A stretch of DNA of 64,000 nucleotides from the NCBI RefSeq assembly GCF_002923755.1, contig NZ_PGFZ01000013.1, positions 1 through 64,000 on the forward strand, written 5' to 3'. Source of the DNA: Methylovulum psychrotolerans (GTDB lineage: Bacteria; Pseudomonadota; Gammaproteobacteria; Methylococcales; Methylomonadaceae). The notes beneath the pieces were generated by a model. That model searched no databases. It was not told the origin of the DNA and was given only the letters and a program-made list of their open reading frames with translations. Both the position numbers and the translations under genes were made by a program. Below, piece after piece: positions 60,219 through 64,000 of this stretch; the stretch's first letter is position 1, and each line of letters starts with the position of its first letter.

Positions 60219-61127
60219 CTAATTGGCCAGGTCTTTTGCGATACTTTCCCGGACATTTTTTCTTATGGTTGCAGACATCTCCGGTTTCATTAATTTTGGA
60301 CACGAATAGGTGTAACTATTTAAGATAATCTCGCAATTTTTGTTAAAGTCGATTTCGTCAATAGCCTGTTCTTTGGTATTCACCAGCGCACTCAGCGACG
60401 CTTTATTGCCATTGCGCACTTCAAAAGTGACCGTAATCGTATCCGTGCAGCCAGTCCGATAAACAATAAACTCGCCACCAGAGCGGCTGTCTATACGCTG
60501 ATTTTCACAACTACCGTCTTTAGGCATAACAACATCATTAAAATGTATCCCTTGTTTTTTTAAATCATTAAAAACTTCCCAGGCATATTTTCTATAGTAT
60601 TTTTCTAGCTTTGCTTTGGCGGCCATAATCAAGTTACGGTTATTTTCTTGCTCTTGTTCTTTATGCTGATTCTCTTTATCGGCTTTTTTGAGGCGGGCGG
60701 CAATGGATAAGATAGGATCTGAACTGGTTTTATCCTCATCTGCCGCTGGGCTTGCTTCACGGCTTTTATTTTTCAATAACGCCGCTTGATGCAATTCACA
60801 GGCCTTTATGTTATCAAAATAAAAATAATCGATATTTTCATTGTTGACGCTATCATAGCGATGGGCTGAAAAGACCCGGCCACTTTTTTTCTGCGGTGAT
60901 ATTTCTGCATCCACTAATTCATTGCCATATTTTTGAAGCAATTTGTTGCGTTGCTCTTCTAGCGAAGGGGTATCGAAATGTTTACAGAGTTCGGTGCCGG
61001 CTGCAATAGCTTCAGCAGTAGCCGCCCAATAAATGCCGCCTTGCGGTTTTTTTTGTTGGGCATGACCTGTACCCGCCATAACCAATAGGGCAAGTCCCCC
61101 AACCGCTAGAAAACAATCCGAACGCAT
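60219..61127 (-). CDS. Secreted protein of unknown function
   Basis: A 302-residue protein with a clear signal peptide (CFLAVGGLALLVMAGTGHAQ) and probable cleavage after GHA. The mature part has a charged, lysine- and glutamate-rich linker at about 125-165 (KKADKENQHKEQEQENNRN) between an N-terminal and a C-terminal domain. The C-terminal domain contains four cysteines (GSCENQR, RTGCTD, NKNCEI, YSCPK), which can form disulfides in the periplasm. No family is recognised. The AT-richer composition differs from its neighbours. A 133-base gap separates it from the upstream EF-hand protein gene. Confidence 0.75.
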   Translation of the reverse strand: MRSDCFLAVGGLALLVMAGTGHAQQKKPQGGIYWAATAEAIAAGTELCKHFDTPSLEEQRNKLLQKYGNELVDAEISPQKKSGRVFSAHRYDSVNNENIDYFYFDNIKACELHQAALLKNKSREASPAADEDKTSSDPILSIAARLKKADKENQHKEQEQENNRNLIMAAKAKLEKYYRKYAWEVFNDLKKQGIHFNDVVMPKDGSCENQRIDSRSGGEFIVYRTGCTDTITVTFEVRNGNKASLSALVNTKEQAIDEIDFNKNCEIILNSYTYSCPKLMKPEMSATIRKNVRESIAKDLAN

Positions 61128-61260
61128 AGTTACTCCAAAGAATGTTAAGTTAAAAACGCAAGTTTAGAGCAGCTGCGTACTAATGCAAGTTTTTTGGTGT
61201 ATCTTAACGGCAACCGTGTTTGCTGACGGGATAGCCATTTGAAGAGGGATAAACCAGACT

Positions 61261-63513
61261 TTAGTTTTTGGCCGGAGCAACGGCTGAAGCTGGAGTTGGA
61301 ACAGGCGCAACAACCGCAGGTGGCACGACTTTTTCGGCAACTTCTTGCTTAACGGGTTTAACGCTTTTATGTTGAAACAGATTTTGTTGCCAAGCACCCA
61401 CCAATGCCCCCAGAATAATGCCAATGACCAAGAAACTGCGCCACGGGGCTTTTTTCGTGGCAAACGGGTCAAGCAATTGACGCTCGGCATTTTTCGGCAA
61501 TTTTGCCGTACTGGTCAACAAATGCCCGAACGGAATATTAATATAAGCCTTGGTGTTAATCGCCCATCCACTGGCATCAAGGATAGGGGCGAGATTGCGG
61601 CGGTGTAGCTTGAAAGAAGCGATCAGCATCGAAGGACCAGAAATGAATAATAAGATCCCCAACAATGATAAGGGCATCTGCCACCAGACCAGCGATAAAA
61701 AGCCGCTGACAATAGAAGCGATGGCTGCGCCTATCGCACCTATCGCCAAACCAATAGCGGCAAAAATGCCTGCAAATTTACCTGCATCAAACGGTACGGG
61801 CGCGGCCTCAGTGGCACTGATAGCGGCTGTACTGCCTGCCAAGGTTTTCGCTTGGGCTTCTTTATCACGGGCGGCGGCAAACTTTTCAATTTGTTCGGCG
61901 AGCATTTTGCCTAAGCGTTGATAAGGCGACCAAAACGCTTGGCCGATGCTGATCGGATGGTCGATAATTTTCACAATCGTGGCATCCCAATCGCCGCCTT
62001 GCCGGTCATAAAAAATCCCGTTACGCCCAACCAACAAATTATCCGCATCCCCGCCTGTAAAGGCGGCGGCAATGGTCATTTTTTCTTGTGTGCCGGGGCG
62101 GGTACAGTCGCAATAGGCCAAAAAAATCAGGCTGGAACTTGCCAAAGCACTATGCTTGGCAATGTCCGTCACTCTGATACATAAGCTACAGCTTCTGCCG
62201 TCTAAAAATAAAGTGCCGGCCTGAAAAATGCTGTGCGGGTTGGACGAATAAAAATCCCGGAAAGAGACGAAATTATTCAGCAAACGGTATAAGTCGCGGT
62301 AGTAATAAATTAATCGCTCGACCGATTCAATCGCCTCGGCTTCCGCCGCCAACGCTTGGTCTTTAGCAATCAAAAGGCTGAGCTGGTGCTGATAATCGCC
62401 CGCTAATAAAGCCTGTAGACGCTCTATGCTTAAGCGTTCAACGGCTTCGGCCGGTTTACTTTGCAGCCACAGGTCATAGCCGACAAACTTCGCTTTGGCT
62501 TCTTGCCATTGCGCCCAACTTAAAGACTCCAACCTACCCAGTAAAGGCAAGAAAACCGCTTGGTTTAACTGGCTTATCTGCACTGCCCAAGCCGGATTTA
62601 AACCTTTATTTAAAGGTAGCGGCTTATTGGCGGCGATACTTGCCAAGGGCAAGGCAAGCAGGGCTAAATCGGTCGCTGACAAATCATGCAAAGCCAGTTG
62701 TTCATATTGGGCGATTGAAGGGTTTAACAAGGTTGCCGCTTGCGGGTCAAATTCCGCCAGTTGGCAACGGGTGAAATAGTCGTCAATTTTCGGCTTAAGC
62801 TGCTTAAAGTTTTCTACGGCGATTAACGCATCCTCTCCTAGTAGCAGATTGTGGGTATTATCGTCAGTATCGACATGCCACCAGTCAATATAGGCCTGCA
62901 CTTGACTGAAAAAGTCATCGACTTTTGCTTGGGTCACACCCAACTCGCCGCAACGGTCCGGCTCCCCGCCCACACAACTCAAAATGTCGGCAATCACCTG
63001 CTGGTAAGTCTCGTCATCGACGGCTTGGACGGGTATCACACCATCACCGTTAAACGGGGTTTGGGCAAAAATCTGGGCAATATCGGTAACATCGTCAACC
63101 GAAATTTCGTTGGCTTCCGGCTTATTGATGATTTTTAGGATTTCACGAGCCGAAGCCAAGAGTTTCGCACCTTCGGGGTGGGATTGGTCAATCGCCGCCA
63201 AAGGCAAAACACTATGGCCCGCTTTGATGTCCAAGGGGTTAATCAGCCGTGCGGTTGTCCATTGTAAAGCGACAACAATTTCCGGCGCGCGGATACGGCC
63301 ATCTTTATCGGTATCCAGCAAGGCCAAGGTGCGGGGATCAAAATACAGGCCTTGGGTCGGGCAGCTGAGCGCTGTCCAGAGTTTTTGGTCTAACTCCGCC
63401 AACGCAATCAAATCTTCCGTGCGCTCCAACTTCACTTGATCAAAGCCTCCCACGCGGACAAATTGCCATTGGTGCGTTTTTTTCTCGGTGCTGGTATCGG
63501 CGACTGTGGGCAT
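61261..63513 (-). CDS. Membrane protein with an EF-hand-like calcium site, unknown function
   Basis: A 750-residue protein. An EF-hand loop lies at residues 67-78 (LDTDKDGRIRAPEI). A second, weaker loop is FNGDGVIPVQAVDDE, and HVDTDDNTHN is nearby. The middle is mostly helical. Near the C-terminus are a pair of hydrophobic segments (FAGIFAAIGLAIGAIGAAIASIV and LSLLGILLFISGPSMLIASF) and a third (SFLVIGIILGALVGAW), followed by a valine-, proline- and alanine-rich tail. No signal peptide is seen, so most of the protein is likely cytoplasmic. No known family was identified. The start at 63513 follows a GAGAGG ribosome site. Confidence 0.78.
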   Translation of the reverse strand: MPTVADTSTEKKTHQWQFVRVGGFDQVKLERTEDLIALAELDQKLWTALSCPTQGLYFDPRTLALLDTDKDGRIRAPEIVVALQWTTARLINPLDIKAGHSVLPLAAIDQSHPEGAKLLASAREILKIINKPEANEISVDDVTDIAQIFAQTPFNGDGVIPVQAVDDETYQQVIADILSCVGGEPDRCGELGVTQAKVDDFFSQVQAYIDWWHVDTDDNTHNLLLGEDALIAVENFKQLKPKIDDYFTRCQLAEFDPQAATLLNPSIAQYEQLALHDLSATDLALLALPLASIAANKPLPLNKGLNPAWAVQISQLNQAVFLPLLGRLESLSWAQWQEAKAKFVGYDLWLQSKPAEAVERLSIERLQALLAGDYQHQLSLLIAKDQALAAEAEAIESVERLIYYYRDLYRLLNNFVSFRDFYSSNPHSIFQAGTLFLDGRSCSLCIRVTDIAKHSALASSSLIFLAYCDCTRPGTQEKMTIAAAFTGGDADNLLVGRNGIFYDRQGGDWDATIVKIIDHPISIGQAFWSPYQRLGKMLAEQIEKFAAARDKEAQAKTLAGSTAAISATEAAPVPFDAGKFAGIFAAIGLAIGAIGAAIASIVSGFLSLVWWQMPLSLLGILLFISGPSMLIASFKLHRRNLAPILDASGWAINTKAYINIPFGHLLTSTAKLPKNAERQLLDPFATKKAPWRSFLVIGIILGALVGAWQQNLFQHKSVKPVKQEVAEKVVPPAVVAPVPTPASAVAPAKN

Positions 63514-63686
63514 TAAAATCCTCTCCTAGTTAATGGGTAAGAAATTGTGGCGGCTAGCCACGACAATTTAATTGGATCACTATTTTCACAAGTTTACTGC
63601 TTTTGCTTATATGAAGCCACTTGGCAATGCTTTGGATTTGATCACGCGCCGTCATTTTCTTCAAGCCCGTCTTAACGTGGCCGTTT

Positions 63687-63702
63687 TGTCAGGTTTATGA
63701 CA
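63687..63702 (+). promoter_or_regulatory. NifA upstream activator sequence for nifV
   Basis: TGTCAGGTTTATGACA is a perfect TGT-N10-ACA site. Its centre lies about 100 bases before the sigma-54 promoter of nifV, the normal distance. The rest of the 63514-63843 gap shows no gene. Confidence 0.85.
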
Positions 63703-63786
63703 ATCCCCCCATACCTCCACGGTATTGTCCTGTCAGCATTACACCAATAACCCACCAGACCCCGCAATTCCTGTGACTTAAGCAGT

Positions 63787-63802
63787 TGGCAAGCGTTTTG
63801 CT
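63787..63802 (+). promoter_or_regulatory. Sigma-54 promoter of nifV
   Basis: TGGCAAGCGTTTTGCT has the -24 GG and -12 GC at exact spacing (TGGCA-N6-TTGC type). Its end lies 41 bases before the nifV ATG. Confidence 0.88.
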
Positions 63803-63843
63803 TTATCTCTGTTAAACGCTTTTTGACCTTGATAATCCTAGCC

Positions 63844-64000
63844 ATGAAAAATCCCAACCGCCAGATCATCATTGACGATACCACGCTAAGAGATGGCGAG
63901 CAATCGGCGGGCGTGGCTTTTTCCCTAGACGAAAAGCTAGCGATAGCCACCCAACTGGCAGCGTTAGGCGTACCTGAATTGGAAATTGGCATTCCGGCCA
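63844..64000 (+). CDS. nifV: Homocitrate synthase NifV, 5' part cut by the window edge
   Basis: The first 52 residues of a DRE-TIM acyltransferase. [20 protein letters not shown] carries the D-R-D signature of the homocitrate/isopropylmalate synthase family, and [20 protein letters not shown] follows. NifV condenses acetyl-CoA and 2-oxoglutarate to homocitrate, the organic ligand of FeMo-co. The upstream NifA site and sigma-54 promoter distinguish it from leuA or a lysine-pathway enzyme. The gene continues to the right. Confidence 0.93.
   Translation, partial: MKNPNRQIIIDDTTLRDGEQSAGVAFSLDEKLAIATQLAALGVPELEIGIPA

Overview
The window looks like a chromosomal segment of a nitrogen-fixing gammaproteobacterium. 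A methylotroph or methanotroph of the Methylococcales type would fit best, but this is inference: it rests on the style of the nif accessory genes, the exopolysaccharide cluster, the codon use and the REP-like palindromes. No pmo, mxa or rRNA gene is present to confirm it.

Layout. (1) About 0.3-6.3 kb, minus strand: an exopolysaccharide operon of tightly overlapping genes. It encodes two membrane phosphoglycosyl-transferase-like proteins, one fused to a nucleotidyltransferase/hexapeptide module, a third degenerate transferase domain fused to a WecG/TagA-type glycosyltransferase, a serine O-acetyltransferase-like protein and two GT2 glycosyltransferases. (2) 6.95-9.55 kb: a decayed transposon with 22-bp inverted ends, interrupted by an intact IS4-type element with 18-bp ends and an 11-bp target duplication. 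(3) 9.7-12.6 kb: a large 2-oxoglutarate/Fe(II) oxygenase protein, a palindromic repeat and a cupin. (4) 13.0-22.8 kb, minus strand: a nif block in transcription order nifE, nifN, nifX, DUF269, DUF683, fdxB, a thioredoxin-like [2Fe-2S] ferredoxin, a TPR-like protein, a small hypothetical, a second hypothetical, an AAA+ ATPase, a rhodanese, an ankyrin protein and a NafY-like protein. A sigma-54 promoter and a NifA site precede nifE. nifV begins at the right edge (63.8 kb) with its own NifA site and sigma-54 promoter.

(5) 23.2-29.5 kb: a TetR-regulated RND efflux operon with adaptor, pump and TolC. (6) 29.6-34.9 kb, minus strand: a slipin, then an operon of molbindin, hypothetical, aldolase-like, HAD and CMP-sugar-synthetase-like genes. 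(7) 35.3-41.3 kb: a pair of perfect inverted DnaA boxes, then tamA-tamB. (8) 41.5-45.1 kb: a methyltransferase, nested palindromes, and a 920-residue DUF4062-NACHT-FGE STAND protein. Its C-terminus has the codon pattern of a diversity-generating-retroelement variable region; this is the most interesting locus. (9) 45.3-49.7 kb: a membrane-bound AraC regulator and a five-gene DCC/DoxX/SDR/DUF2269/DUF4166 operon. (10) 49.8-54.2 kb: ZIP and GDT1-type metal transporters, a P1B ATPase and a cytochrome b561. (11) 55-58.1 kb: a delta-60/RTX secreted protein. (12) 58.2-60 kb: rtcB with an RbfA-like partner and a possible leader peptide. (13) 60.2-63.5 kb: a secreted hypothetical and an EF-hand membrane protein.

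A family of palindromic elements with TAAGGAACG...AAATAA-type termini recurs at four intergenic sites (12.0, 17.1, 23.0 and 50.8 kb). It is probably a non-autonomous mobile repeat.
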